Below, in pieces: positions 8,103-17,600 of a DNA stretch of 64,000 nt. Source of the DNA: Pelomonas sp963422775 (GTDB lineage Bacteria; Pseudomonadota; Gammaproteobacteria; Burkholderiales; Burkholderiaceae_C); NCBI GenBank assembly GCA_963422775.4, contig CAUJSJ030000103.1:1-64000 (forward strand), in the 5' to 3' direction. Numbering within the stretch: the stretch's first letter is position 1; every line of letters starts with the position of its first letter. A program made the position numbers and the translations under genes. The notes under the pieces were generated by a model, which had not been told where the DNA came from, did no database searches, and saw only the letters and a list, made by a program, of their open reading frames with translations.

Positions 8103-10666
8103 CCCTTGGCCAGGGCCTTGAGCCTGTAGAGGGCTTCCAGCGCCTCGCGTGGCGACAGCGCGTCGGGATCCACCTTGTCCAGCGCCTGCAGCAGCTCCCT
8201 CGGCTCGGGCGCCGCGGCGGGCGCAGGCGGGGCGGCGAAGAGATCGAACTGGTCCTCGGCCGCGTTCGAGCGCGCCTCCAGCGCTTCCAGCGTTGCGCGC
8301 GCCTGGCGCACGAGGCTGGCCGGCATGCCGGCGAGGCGTGCCACCTGCACGCCATAGCTGCGGCTGGCGGGGCCGGGCTGCAGTTCATGCAGAAAGACGA
8401 TGTCCTCGCCGCTCTCCACAGCCGAGACGTGCCAGTTCTGCGCCTGCGCATGCTTGGCAGGGAACTCGGTCAGCTCGAAGTAGTGGGTCGCGAACAGCGT
8501 GAAGGCACGGGTCTTGTCGTGCAGGTGGCTCGCGATCGCTGATGCCAGCGCCAGGCCGTCGAAGGTCGACGTCCCCCGCCCGATCTCGTCCATCAGCACC
8601 AGGGATTGATCGGTCGCCGAGTGCAGGATGGCTGCCCCCTCAGTCATCTCCAGCATGAAGGTGGACTGTGCGTTGGCCAGATCGTCGGCAGCGCCGATGC
8701 GGGTGTGGATGGCGTCCATCGGTCCCAGGCGGCAGCTGGTGGCCGGCACGTAGCTGCCGATCGATCCCAGCAGCGCGATCAGCGCCACCTGGCGCATGAA
8801 GGTGCTCTTGCCGCCCATGTTCGGGCCGGTGATGACCAGCAGCTTGGTGCGCGCGTCCAGCTTGCAGTCATTGGGCATGAACTCGGCCCCGCCCGTCTCG
8901 GCCAGACGCGCCTGCACGACGGGGTGGCGACCGGCTTCGATCTGCAGGCAGGGATGCGGCACGAATTCCGGCCGGCACCAGTTCAGCGTGATGGCGCGTT
9001 CGGCGAGAGCCGCCAGCGCGTCCAGCCCCGCCAGCGTGCGGCCCAGCGCCGTCAGCGGTTCCAGGCGGGTGATGAGCGCATCGATGACCTGCTCGTACAA
9101 CAGCTTCTCGCGCGCCAGCGCCCGCTCGTTGGCGGACAGCGCCTTGTCCTCGAACGCCTTCAGTTCCGGCGTGATGTAGCGCTCGGCGTTCTTCAGCGTC
9201 TGGCGGCGCTGGTAGTCCATCGGCACCTTGTCGACCTGGCCTTGCGTGACCTCGATGTAGAAGCCGTGCACGCGGTTGAACTGCACGCGCAGGTTGGCAA
9301 TGCCGGTGCGGGCGCGTTCACGGGTTTCGAGGTCGAGCAGGAACCCATCGCAGTTCTGCTGGATGCCGCGCAGCTCGTCCAGCTCGGCGTCGAAGCCATC
9401 GGCAATGACGCCGCCGTCACGCGTCAGAACAGCCGGCTCGACGGCGATGGCGCGCTCCAGTAGTTCCTGGATGTCGGCCGGCGGGTTGAGGCTGGCGTCG
9501 CGCAGCAGGGTGGGCGTCACCGCGCGCAGTTGGGGCAGGACCTGCAGCGTCGCGCGCAGGCCGGTCAGCTCGCGCGGGCGCACCTGGCGCAGCGCGATGC
9601 GGGCAGAGATGCGCTCCACGTCACTGACCGATTTCAGCGCCTCGCGCAGCGGCTCGAAGCCTTCGGCGTGTAGCGCGGCAATCGCGTTGTGGCGCGAGAC
9701 GGCCTCGGCGCGGTCACGCTTGGGATGCAGCAGCCACTGGCGCAGCGTGCGGCTGCCCATGCCGCTCTTGCAGGTGTCAAGCAGCGAGAAGAGAGTGGGG
9801 CTGGCCTCGCCGCGCAGCGTCTGCACCAGCTCCAGGTTGCGCTGGGTGGCGGGCGGCAGATCCAGCAGGTCGCTGGCGCGCTGCACGCGCAGCGAGCGCA
9901 CGTGAGCCAGTGCCCGGCCCTGCGTGTGCTCGGCAAAGGCCAGCAGGGCGCTCGCGGCCGCGTGGGCGGTCGTCAGCTCGTGCGCGTTGAAGCCTTGCAG
10001 GCTCGCCACGGCCAGTTGCTCGCAGAGCTTGCGCTGGCCCAAAGCGCCGTCGAACTGCCAGCTCGGCCGGTTCGTGACCGGGAAGCGCGCACGCATGACG
10101 CCGGCCGGCTGCAGCTCCCGGTTCACCAGCACTTCGGCGGGTGACAAGCGCGCCAGCCAGCCCGGCAGCTCGGCATCGCTGCACTCGGCCAGGCCGATCT
10201 CGCCTTGCGTCAGCGACAGCCACGCCAGGCCATGCCGGCGGCCCTGGCCCGCGACGGCCAGCAGCACGGCGTCCTGCTTGTCGGCCAGCAGCTCGGTGTC
10301 GGTGATGGTGCCGGGCGTGACGACGCGCACCACCTTGCGCTCCACCGGCCCCTTGCCGGCGCCGACCTCACCGACCTGCTCGGCAATTGCGACCGCTTCG
10401 CCCAGCTTGATGAGCTTGGCGAGATAGCTCTCCAGCGCATGCACCGGTACGCCAGCCATGACGACGGGCTGGCCGGCGCTCTGGCCGCGCTGGGTCAGCG
10501 TGATGTCCAGCAGCGCGTTGCACTTGCGCGCGTCGTCGTAAAAGACCTCGTAGAAATCGCCCATCCGGTACAGCAGCAGCGTGTCCGGGAAGTCCGCCTT
10601 CAGGCCCAGGTACTGGGCCATCATGGGCGTGTGGGGCGCGAGGTCGGGTGTGGAGTCGGCTTTCAT
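8099..10666 (-). CDS. mutS: DNA mismatch repair protein MutS
   Basis: Mismatch recognition ATPase of methyl-directed repair, acting with MutL. About 855 residues. The N-terminal mismatch-binding domain has the GDFYEVFYDDA motif (Phe and Glu that contact the mismatch); the C-terminal ABC-type ATPase shows Walker A TGPNMGGKST, Walker B MDEIGRGTSTFDG and the ATHYFELT segment. I chose the ATG at 10666 (MKADSTPDLAPHTPMM) because the conserved region starts soon after; an in-frame ATG at 10678 and a TTG at 10693 are possible alternatives since none has a strong ribosome binding site. The alpha/beta hydrolase gene overlaps its stop. Confidence 0.96.
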   Translation of the reverse strand: MKADSTPDLAPHTPMMAQYLGLKADFPDTLLLYRMGDFYEVFYDDARKCNALLDITLTQRGQSAGQPVVMAGVPVHALESYLAKLIKLGEAVAIAEQVGEVGAGKGPVERKVVRVVTPGTITDTELLADKQDAVLLAVAGQGRRHGLAWLSLTQGEIGLAECSDAELPGWLARLSPAEVLVNRELQPAGVMRARFPVTNRPSWQFDGALGQRKLCEQLAVASLQGFNAHELTTAHAAASALLAFAEHTQGRALAHVRSLRVQRASDLLDLPPATQRNLELVQTLRGEASPTLFSLLDTCKSGMGSRTLRQWLLHPKRDRAEAVSRHNAIAALHAEGFEPLREALKSVSDVERISARIALRQVRPRELTGLRATLQVLPQLRAVTPTLLRDASLNPPADIQELLERAIAVEPAVLTRDGGVIADGFDAELDELRGIQQNCDGFLLDLETRERARTGIANLRVQFNRVHGFYIEVTQGQVDKVPMDYQRRQTLKNAERYITPELKAFEDKALSANERALAREKLLYEQVIDALITRLEPLTALGRTLAGLDALAALAERAITLNWCRPEFVPHPCLQIEAGRHPVVQARLAETGGAEFMPNDCKLDARTKLLVITGPNMGGKSTFMRQVALIALLGSIGSYVPATSCRLGPMDAIHTRIGAADDLANAQSTFMLEMTEGAAILHSATDQSLVLMDEIGRGTSTFDGLALASAIASHLHDKTRAFTLFATHYFELTEFPAKHAQAQNWHVSAVESGEDIVFLHELQPGPASRSYGVQVARLAGMPASLVRQARATLEALEARSNAAEDQFDLFAAPPAPAAAPEPRELLQALDKVDPDALSPREALEALYRLKALAKG

Positions 10667-10690
10667 CGAGCCGAGCATTATCTCGGCCCG

Positions 10691-10723
10691 CAAAAAAGAA
10701 AAAGGCCCGCAAGCGGGCCTTTT
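10691..10723 (-). terminator. intrinsic terminator after the TonB-domain gene
   Basis: A perfect stem of ten base pairs (AAAGGCCCGC / GCGGGCCTTT, 10701-10722) is followed on the minus strand by a run of T with one C (through 10691). It ends the transcript of the small TonB-domain gene and separates it from mutS, whose start is only 25 bases further on. Confidence 0.85.
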
Positions 10724-10745
10724 GGACTCAGCGAAGTGCCTGTTT

Positions 10746-11060
10746 TCAGTCCTCAGACTTGAACACCAGCTTGACTTCGTGCGTCTGCGCAGCGCCGGTG
10801 CCTTCGAACTTCCACTGGCTCAGGGCGTCGACGGCGGCGCGGTCAAAGACGCGCTTGGGTTCGGCTTCGACGATGGCGACATCCGAAACCTTGCCGTCAC
10901 CGGCGATGGTCATCTTGGCGCGCACGCTGCCGGAGTTGATGTTCTTCTTCACGGCCTCGCCGGGGTACTCGGGGGCGACCTTCTTCAGGACCTTGGCATC
11001 GGCGTGGGCCAGGGAAGCAGCGGCGACGAGGGCAAGGGCGACAGCGGAACGGGCAAACAT
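10746..11060 (-). CDS. small exported protein with TonB C-terminal domain
   Basis: A 104-residue protein: signal peptide (residues 1 to about 20, ending SLAHA) then a single TonB/TolA C-terminal-like domain with the family pattern PEYPGEAVKKN...GSVRAKMTIAGDGKVSDVAIVEA...FDRAAVDALSQWKF. Unlike true TonB it has no Pro-rich spacer and no retained membrane anchor, so it is not an energy transducer in the usual sense; it is probably a free periplasmic protein. The ATG at 11060 was chosen because the signal peptide starts there. A strong terminator follows it, so it is monocistronic. Confidence 0.85.
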   Translation of the reverse strand: MFARSAVALALVAAASLAHADAKVLKKVAPEYPGEAVKKNINSGSVRAKMTIAGDGKVSDVAIVEAEPKRVFDRAAVDALSQWKFEGTGAAQTHEVKLVFKSED

Positions 11061-11138
11061 CGGTAGCGTCTTTCGGCGGTTGGGATTGGAAGAAAAGGCG
11101 GCTTTTGGCCGCGTTGCAGGACGTATTCTGTCCAGTCG

Positions 11139-11160
11139 AGCCCCCGCAGGTAAGGGGGCT
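11139..11160. other. GC-rich hairpin upstream of the TonB-domain gene
   Basis: AGCCCCC and GGGGGCT form a perfect 7-bp inverted repeat with an 8-base loop, within the 225-base stretch between the TonB-domain gene start and the suhB end. The rest of that stretch holds the suhB terminator and otherwise nothing I can identify. Confidence 0.4.
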
Positions 11161-11238
11161 GGCCGTGCAGAAGTCACATCGCAATGGTCGGGTTAGCCCG
11201 TGGGCGCGGCCGCCGCCAACTCCTTCACGCCGCGGGCG

Positions 11239-11264
11239 CAAAAAAGCCCTCGCGTGGAGGGCTT
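11239..11264 (-). terminator. intrinsic terminator after suhB
   Basis: AAGCCCT (11244-11250) pairs with AGGGCTT (11258-11264), and on the minus strand the stem is followed by six T residues. It lies 22 bases past the suhB stop codon and ends that transcript. Confidence 0.8.
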
Positions 11265-11285
11265 GCGGGCAGGCGCGGCGCGGGT

Positions 11286-12225
11286 TCAGAGCGGCGCGTC
11301 GTCGCCTTCGTTCTTCTTGATGCGCACCGGGGCGCGCTTCTTCGGCTCGGCGGTGGGGGCTTCCGTTGCAGCGGCCGGTGCTTCAGCTGCGCCAGCCGCA
11401 GCCCCTTCTTCCTTGATAACGCGGGTGTAGGGCGCCAGCATGGTCACGAGTTGGCCGTAGATCTTCGGGTTGCCGGCGACGACCTCCCGCTGATGCAGGT
11501 AGTCGGACTCACCGGTGAAGTTGCCGATCAGGCCGCCTGCCTCGGTGATGATCAGCGAACCCGCCGCCACATCCCACGGCTGCAGGCCGGTCTCGAAGAA
11601 GGCGTCGTAGTAGCCGGCGGCGACGTAGCAGAGGTCCAGTGCCGCGGCGCCCGGGCGGCGCAGGCCGGCACAGTGCTGCATGACCTCCTCGAACATCTTC
11701 ACGTAGCGCTTGAAGTTGTCGCCACGGCGGAAGGGGAAGCCGGTGCCGATCAGCGCGTCGCTCATGCGGGTGCGCTTGGACACGCGCAGGCGGCGGTCGT
11801 TCAGGAAGGCGCCACGGCCCTTGCTGGCGTGGAAGAGGTCGTTGCGGGTCGGGTCGTAGACGACGGCCTGCTGCACGATGCCGCGGTGGGGCCAGCGCGA
11901 TGGACACGCAGTACATCGGCAGGCCGTGGATGAAGTTGGTGGTGCCGTCCAGCGGATCGATGATCCAGACGTACTCGGAATGCTTGGCGCCGTGGGTGCG
12001 GCCCGACTCTTCGGCGAGGATGCCGTGGTCCGGGTAGGCGCCCAGCAGCGTCTCGATGATCACCCCTTCTGCGGCGTGGTCGACCTCGGTGACGAAGTCG
12101 TTCGGGCTCTTGGTGTTGATGCGCAGAGCTTCGAGGTCCAGCGAGGCGCGGTTGATGATGGCGCCAGCCGCACGCGCCGCCTTGATGGCGATGTTGAGCA
12201 TGGGATGGTGAGACGTTTGCAGCAT
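11286..12225 (-). pseudogene. suhB: inositol monophosphatase SuhB, frameshifted as sequenced
   Basis: SuhB is a Mg-dependent inositol-1-phosphatase family enzyme that also acts in rRNA antitermination. The first 112 codons read correctly from HPMLNIAIKAARAAG through AEESG and WIIDPLDGTTNFIHG (catalytic metal motif near residues 87-100), then the frame breaks; the rest (GIVQQAVVYDPTRNDLF to the end) continues in another frame. The break sits at a run of four G at 11888-11891 where three would restore A-L-A-H-R-G-I-V. The start at 12225 is used because HPMLNIA is conserved at the family N-terminus. The C-terminus has an Ala/Pro/Lys-rich tail of about 45 residues. A sequencing error is as likely as a real mutation. 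Confidence 0.85.
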
Positions 12226-12333
12226 GCGTGGCACTCGCTGAAAAGAAGGGGCTGACGGGAGGAAAGAGCGACGGGACCCGTGGAGGCGGCCCGGATAATC
12301 GAGCGATTCTAGCCGCCCGCTTGGTAGTAACCC

Positions 12334-13071
12334 GTGGAATCCACACGCTTCGTTCTCATCAACACCAGCCACGCCGGCAACGTCGGCGCCACGGCGCGGG
12401 CGATGAAGGTGATGGGCTTCAAGGACTTGGTGCTGGTGGCGCCGCGCTTTGCCGACGTGCTCTGCCACGAAGAGGCCGTGGCCATGGCCAGCGGCGCGGC
12501 CGACATCCTGGCGCGCGCCCGTGTCGTCGCCACGCTGGCCGAGGCGCTCGACGGCGTTGACTTTGCCTGTGCCACCGCGATGACGCCGCGCGACTTCGGC
12601 CCGCCGACGCGCGAACCACGTGCGCTGTTTGCCGAGTTGGCCGCCCGCCAGGCCGCGCCACGCCTGGCGCTGGTATTCGGCTCCGAGCGCTACGGCATGA
12701 GCAACGAGGACGTCTACCGCTGCCACGCGGTGCTCAGCATCCCGACGCATCCGGACTACGGTTCGTTGAACCTCGCCCAGGCCGTGCAGTTGCTGGCCTA
12801 CGACCTGCGCCAGGCGGTGGGCGGCTTCGGCGTGCAGCCGCGCACGCCCGACCCTGAAATTGCCGACGCGCGCGCCGTCCAAGGCCTGCTCGACCACCTG
12901 CAGGCAGCGCTGATCCACATCGACTACCTCGACCCTGCGGCACCCAAGAAGCTGATGCCGCGCCTGAACCAGCTCTTCAACCGGGCCGGGCTGACGAACG
13001 AGGAAGTCCACATCTTGCGTGGCATCGCGCGGCAGATGCAGAAGACCGTAGTGGCAGCAGGCTCAAAGTAG
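12334..13071 (+). CDS. trmJ: tRNA (cytidine/uridine-2'-O-)-methyltransferase TrmJ
   Basis: SPOUT-family methyltransferase that 2'-O-methylates position 32 of some tRNAs using S-adenosylmethionine. 245 residues; the N-terminus FVLINTSHAGNVGATARAMK and the knot motifs LALVFGSERYGMSNEDV and LSIPTHPDYGSLNLAQAVQ are those of the TrmJ/TrmH group, with C-terminal helical extension as in TrmJ. The start is a GTG at 12334. It is transcribed away from suhB, with a 108-base shared upstream region, and cysE follows 39 bases after. Confidence 0.93.
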   Translation: MESTRFVLINTSHAGNVGATARAMKVMGFKDLVLVAPRFADVLCHEEAVAMASGAADILARARVVATLAEALDGVDFACATAMTPRDFGPPTREPRALFAELAARQAAPRLALVFGSERYGMSNEDVYRCHAVLSIPTHPDYGSLNLAQAVQLLAYDLRQAVGGFGVQPRTPDPEIADARAVQGLLDHLQAALIHIDYLDPAAPKKLMPRLNQLFNRAGLTNEEVHILRGIARQMQKTVVAAGSK

Positions 13072-13110
13072 CCCCACCTAAACTGGCTCCCTTTCCCCTG
13101 CGGCAGCCCC

Positions 13111-13887
13111 ATGTTCCAGCGTCTGCGCGAAGACATCGCCCTCATCCTCGAACGCGACCCGGCCGCCCGGTCGGCGTGGGAGGTGCTGACCTGCTACCCA
13201 GGCCTGCATGCGCTGATGTTCCATCGCCGCGCCAACTGGCTGTGGCGCCACGGCTTCAAATGGCTCGCGCGCTGGCTGTCGCACTGGAGCCGGTTCCTCA
13301 CCGGCATCGAGATCCACCCGGGCGCCAAGATCGGCCGCAAGGTCTTTATCGACCACGGCATGGGCATCGTCATCGGCGAGATGGCCGAAATCGGCGAGGG
13401 CTGCACGATCTATCAAGGTGTGACGCTCGGCGGCACCTCGCTGGTCAAGGGCGCCAAGCGGCACCCGACGCTGGGCCCGGGCGTCATCGTCGGCGCCAAT
13501 GCCAGCGTGCTGGGCGGCTTCACGGTCGGCGCGGGTGCGCGCATCGGCTCGGGCGCCGTCGTCACCAAGCCGGTGCCGGCAGGCGCGACGGCCGTGGGCA
13601 ACCCGGGCCGCATCATCGAGGCCGCCAGCGAGCAGGCCCGCGAGGAGGCCGCCGCCAAGATGGGTTTCTCGGCCTATGGCGTGACCCAGGGCGACGATCC
13701 GGTTGCGATGGCCATGCGCGGTCTCATCGACAGCGCCTCGGGCCACGAGCACCAGATCGCGCTGCTGTGGAGCGCGGTGTGCAAGCTGTCGACCCAGGCC
13801 GGCCGGCCAGTGGGCGACTGCGTGCCGGACGATGCACAGCGCGACGAGGCTTTTGATGCGGCCGAGATGAACCGGCTGGTCAAATAG
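13111..13887 (+). CDS. cysE: serine O-acetyltransferase
   Basis: Transfers acetyl from acetyl-CoA to serine to give O-acetylserine for cysteine synthesis. 258 residues; N-terminal helical part, then a left-handed beta-helix with hexapeptide repeats (HPGAKIGRKVFIDHGMGIVIGE, where the catalytic His and Asp lie, and GCTIYQGVTLGGT) and GNPGRII. The length and compact N-terminus match the shorter EpsC/NifP-like serine acetyltransferases rather than the longer E. coli enzyme. It may be co-transcribed with trmJ (39-base gap). Confidence 0.93.
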   Translation: MFQRLREDIALILERDPAARSAWEVLTCYPGLHALMFHRRANWLWRHGFKWLARWLSHWSRFLTGIEIHPGAKIGRKVFIDHGMGIVIGEMAEIGEGCTIYQGVTLGGTSLVKGAKRHPTLGPGVIVGANASVLGGFTVGAGARIGSGAVVTKPVPAGATAVGNPGRIIEAASEQAREEAAAKMGFSAYGVTQGDDPVAMAMRGLIDSASGHEHQIALLWSAVCKLSTQAGRPVGDCVPDDAQRDEAFDAAEMNRLVK

Positions 13888-13916
13888 CCACGGGGACAGG
13901 CCCTAGACTGCGCCCC

Positions 13917-14564
13917 ATGAAAAATGAGGGAGACGCGGTCTTGGAAGCGCCGGAAGTTCATTCACATCACCACGGGGGCCATAGCGGCCACCATTGGTTC
14001 GACATCACGGCCTCGGTCTGCGCCATGATCGTCTCCTTCGCCTCGCTCTATCTCGCCATCCATCACGGCCATGTGATGCAGCAGATGGCCGAGGCCAATG
14101 CCCGCATGGTCACAGCCACGTCGTGGCCGCGGGTCAGCTATTCGAGCAGCAATGTTGATGAGCACGGCCAGCCATCGCTGATCCGCTTCACGCTGACGAA
14201 CAAGGGCATCGGCCCGGCCAGCGTCGATGGCATGGAAGTCAACTACGACGGCAAGCCGGTGAAGAGCGTGAATGCGCTGCTCAAGGAATGCTGCGGCACC
14301 GGTGGCGGCTCGCCCGGCCTGGTCTCGCGGTTGTCGACGGTCAATGGCGAGATCCTGCGGCCGGGCGAGGAAAAGCATTTCCTGCATATCAACAAGAGCG
14401 ACGACGCGGCGCTGTGGGCGCGTGTCAACGAGCTGCCCACCAAGATCAGCGTCAAGGTCTGCTACTGCTCGGTGTTCGATGAATGCTGGGTGACGAGCAG
14501 CACGACCAACAAGGCGGCGAAGGTGGCTGCCTGCCCGACCAATTGGGCGCAGTACGGCGACTGA
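13917..14564 (+). CDS. hypothetical membrane-anchored protein with His-rich N-terminus
   Basis: I do not recognise this 215-residue protein. The first 30 residues are acidic and then His-rich (HSHHHGGHSGHHWF), followed by one membrane segment at about residues 33-52 (ITASVCAMIVSFASLYLAI). The remaining 160 residues look like an extracytoplasmic beta-rich domain with several cysteines (KECCGTGG, CYCSVFDEC, AACPT). The gene starts 29 bases after cysE in the same direction. The His cluster suggests metal contact in the cytoplasm, but that is inference only. Confidence 0.75.
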   Translation: MKNEGDAVLEAPEVHSHHHGGHSGHHWFDITASVCAMIVSFASLYLAIHHGHVMQQMAEANARMVTATSWPRVSYSSSNVDEHGQPSLIRFTLTNKGIGPASVDGMEVNYDGKPVKSVNALLKECCGTGGGSPGLVSRLSTVNGEILRPGEEKHFLHINKSDDAALWARVNELPTKISVKVCYCSVFDECWVTSSTTNKAAKVAACPTNWAQYGD

Positions 14565-14669
14565 GGCGTCGTTGGCGAAATAGCTGGTCTGCCGTCTGCA
14601 GCGTCGGGTCGGCTTGGATGAGAATGCCGGCCTTCGGGCCGCAACGGCCCGCCTCGGTGTCGGCCTGCT

Positions 14670-17600
14670 GTGCTTCTGCGCGAGTTACGACTGCGGCTCT
14701 CTTTCGGCTGGCGAATGGCGCTGGGCCTGGCGATGGCCGCCATCGCCACGGCCGTGGGCGCGGTGCCGGCCGAGAAGCGCTGGTCCAGCCTGGCCGACAT
14801 CACCTTCCAGCACCTCACGCAGGAGCAGGGCCTGCCCAATGCCATCGCGACGGCGATCGCCGAGGACGGCCAGGGCTTTCTGTGGGTGGGCACACTGGGC
14901 GGCCTGGCGCGCTGGGACGGCTATCGCTTCAAGGTCTACAAGGGCGACTCGCAACGGCCGGGCGCGCTGCCTGACAACTACGTGCAGTCCCTGCATGGCG
15001 ACTCGGCCGGCCGGCTGTGGGTGGGCACCAGCGCCGCGGGCCTGCTGAGGTACGACGCGGCGCAGGAACGCTTCGTCGCGATTCCTGTCGGCGGGCCGCA
15101 GGGCCTGAGCCACGTCAGCGTGCGCCAGATTGCCGACGACGGTGCCGGCGGGCTGTGGGTCGTGACTGACGGGGGACTGGACCATCTCGATCCGGCGAGT
15201 GGCCGCATCGAGCACGCCAGCGCCGCGGGTGGCTGGGCCGAAGGCGCCGGTGCCAGGGTCTGGGCGGTGCTGCGCGACCGCCGCGGCCAGCTCTGGCTCG
15301 GCAGCGCGGCGGGCCTGTTCCGCCGCCCGGCCGCGGGCGCGCCGCTGCAGGCCCTGCCGCTGGCACCCGGCCGTGCGGTACAGCCCCAGGCCCTGGCCCA
15401 GGACAGCGCCGGCCAGATCTGGGTCGGCAGCCTGCACGAGGGCGTCTTCGTGCTCGGCAGCGAGGGCGATGCGCCGGCCGTCGAGGTGCGCGAAGCCGGC
15501 GTGGCCGAGAAGGACGACCTGCTCTTCAACAACCAGATCGCCAGCCTGCTGGAGGTGCAGCCCGGTGAGATGTGGGTGGCGACGCTGGGCCAGGGCGTCG
15601 TGGCTGTGGACATCGAGCGCCGCGACGCGCTGCGCGAAACCCGGCGCATCCGACACGTGCCGGCGTGGCCGGTGAGCCTGGCCGACAACGCACTGCGCAC
15701 CCTCTACCGCGACCGCGCCGGCCTCGTCTGGGTGGCGTCCAACCGCGGCCTGAGCCGCTACGACCCGCGCCAGGATGGCGTGCTGACCCGGCTGGGGGCC
15801 AGCGCCGAGATCGGCGACGCGCTGGATTCGCGCTTCATCAGCACCGAGGTCAGCTGGATCCTGCCCATGCCCGAAGGGCGCCTCTGGCTGGGAACGCACA
15901 AGAGCGGCGTCGACATCCTCGACGCGACTGGCGCCCGCGTTGGCGCGCTGCGGCCCGATGCCAGCCGCGCCGAGGCCGCGCTGCCGCCGGACATCGTGCT
16001 CGGCATGACGCGCGTCGCCGACGGCAGCGTCTACATCGGCACCAAGCGCGGCCTGTACCGGGCCGATGCCGACGGGCGCTACATCCAGCGCGTGACCCTG
16101 GCCGGCCGCGCCCCGGCCGCGTCGACCTGGGCGCTGCTGGCCGACGGCGACACGCTGTGGGTTGGCGGCCAGTTCGACGGCCTGTGGCGGCTGGACCTGG
16201 CCAGCGGCCGCGGCGTGGCCGTCAAGCCGGCGTCGCCTGGCCTGACCGACCAGCGCATCATGGTGTTGGCCCGTGGCGCGGCGGGCGAGCTGTGGGTGGG
16301 CACGCGCAACGGCCTCAACCGCGTCGACCCCCGCAGCGGCAGCGTGCTGCAGTACCCGGCCGGGCCGACGCTGCCGCGCGGGCTGTCGGCCGGTTTCGTC
16401 ACCGCGCTGATGACCGACGCCCGCGGGCGGCTCTGGGTGGGCAGCTACGGCGGCGGCATCGACGTGCTGCCCGCGCGGGGCGGGGGCGGCGAGACGCTGC
16501 GCCTGGGCATGCCCCAGGGCCTGCCGGACAGCACCGTCAACGCGCTGCTGCAGGATCTGCAGGGCCGCGTCTGGGCGAGCACTGACGATGGCCTGGCGCG
16601 CATCGACCCCGAGCGCATGACGGTGCGTTCGCTGCGGCGCGCCGAAGGCGTCGTCTTCCCGACCTACTGGACGGGGGCGGCGGCGCGCACCGAGCGCGGC
16701 GAATTGCTGTTTGGCGGCGCCGGTGGCATGACGGTGGTGCTGCCCGAGAAGCTGCAGCCCTGGAGTTACCGGCCCGACGTGCTGATGGTCGACGTGCAGG
16801 TGGGCGGGCGCGCGGTGGCGCTGGTGCCGGGCGGCGCGGCGGCGCTCGATGTGCCGGCCGAGGGCAACAGCCTGGCGGTGGAGTTCGCGTCGAGCGACTT
16901 CTCGGCGCCGGAGCGCAACCGCTACGCCTACAAGCTCGAAGGCTTCGATGCCAGCTGGGTGGCCGCCGACGCGGCGCGCCGGCTGGCGGCCTACACCAAT
17001 CTGCCGCCGGGCGGCTACACGCTGCGCCTGCGCGCCTCCAACCGCGATGGGCAGTGGGGCGAGCGTGAACTGACCCTGCCCGTGCGGGTGCGGCCGGCCT
17101 GGCACCAGACCTGGTGGTTGCGTACCGCGCTGGCGCTGGCGCTTGGCGTGCTGGTGATCGCCGCCGTGGCAGCGCGCACGCGGCTGCTGCGTCATCGCCA
17201 GTTGGAACTCGAACACAAGGTGCGCGAGCGCACGACCGAGCTGAGGGCCCTGCACCAGGCGCTGGAGGAGAAGTCGGTGCAGCTGGAGTTGAGCAGCGTG
17301 ACCGACCCGCTGACGGGCCTGCACAACCGCCGCTTCCTGAGCGAGCACATCGAGCAGGATCTGGCGGCCAGCCTGCGCCGCTCGCAGGAGACGCTGGCCG
17401 CGGGCGGGCTGCCGCTGGACGCGGACAACGTCTTCCTGCTGCTGGACATCGACGCCTTCAAGCGCATCAACGACCGCTACGGCCACGCGGCGGGCGACGC
17501 GGTGCTGGTGCAATTCGGTGCGCGGCTTCGCTCGGTGCTGCGCGAGTCGGACTATCTCGTGCGCTGGGGCGGCGAGGAGTTCCTGGCCGTGGCGCGAGAT

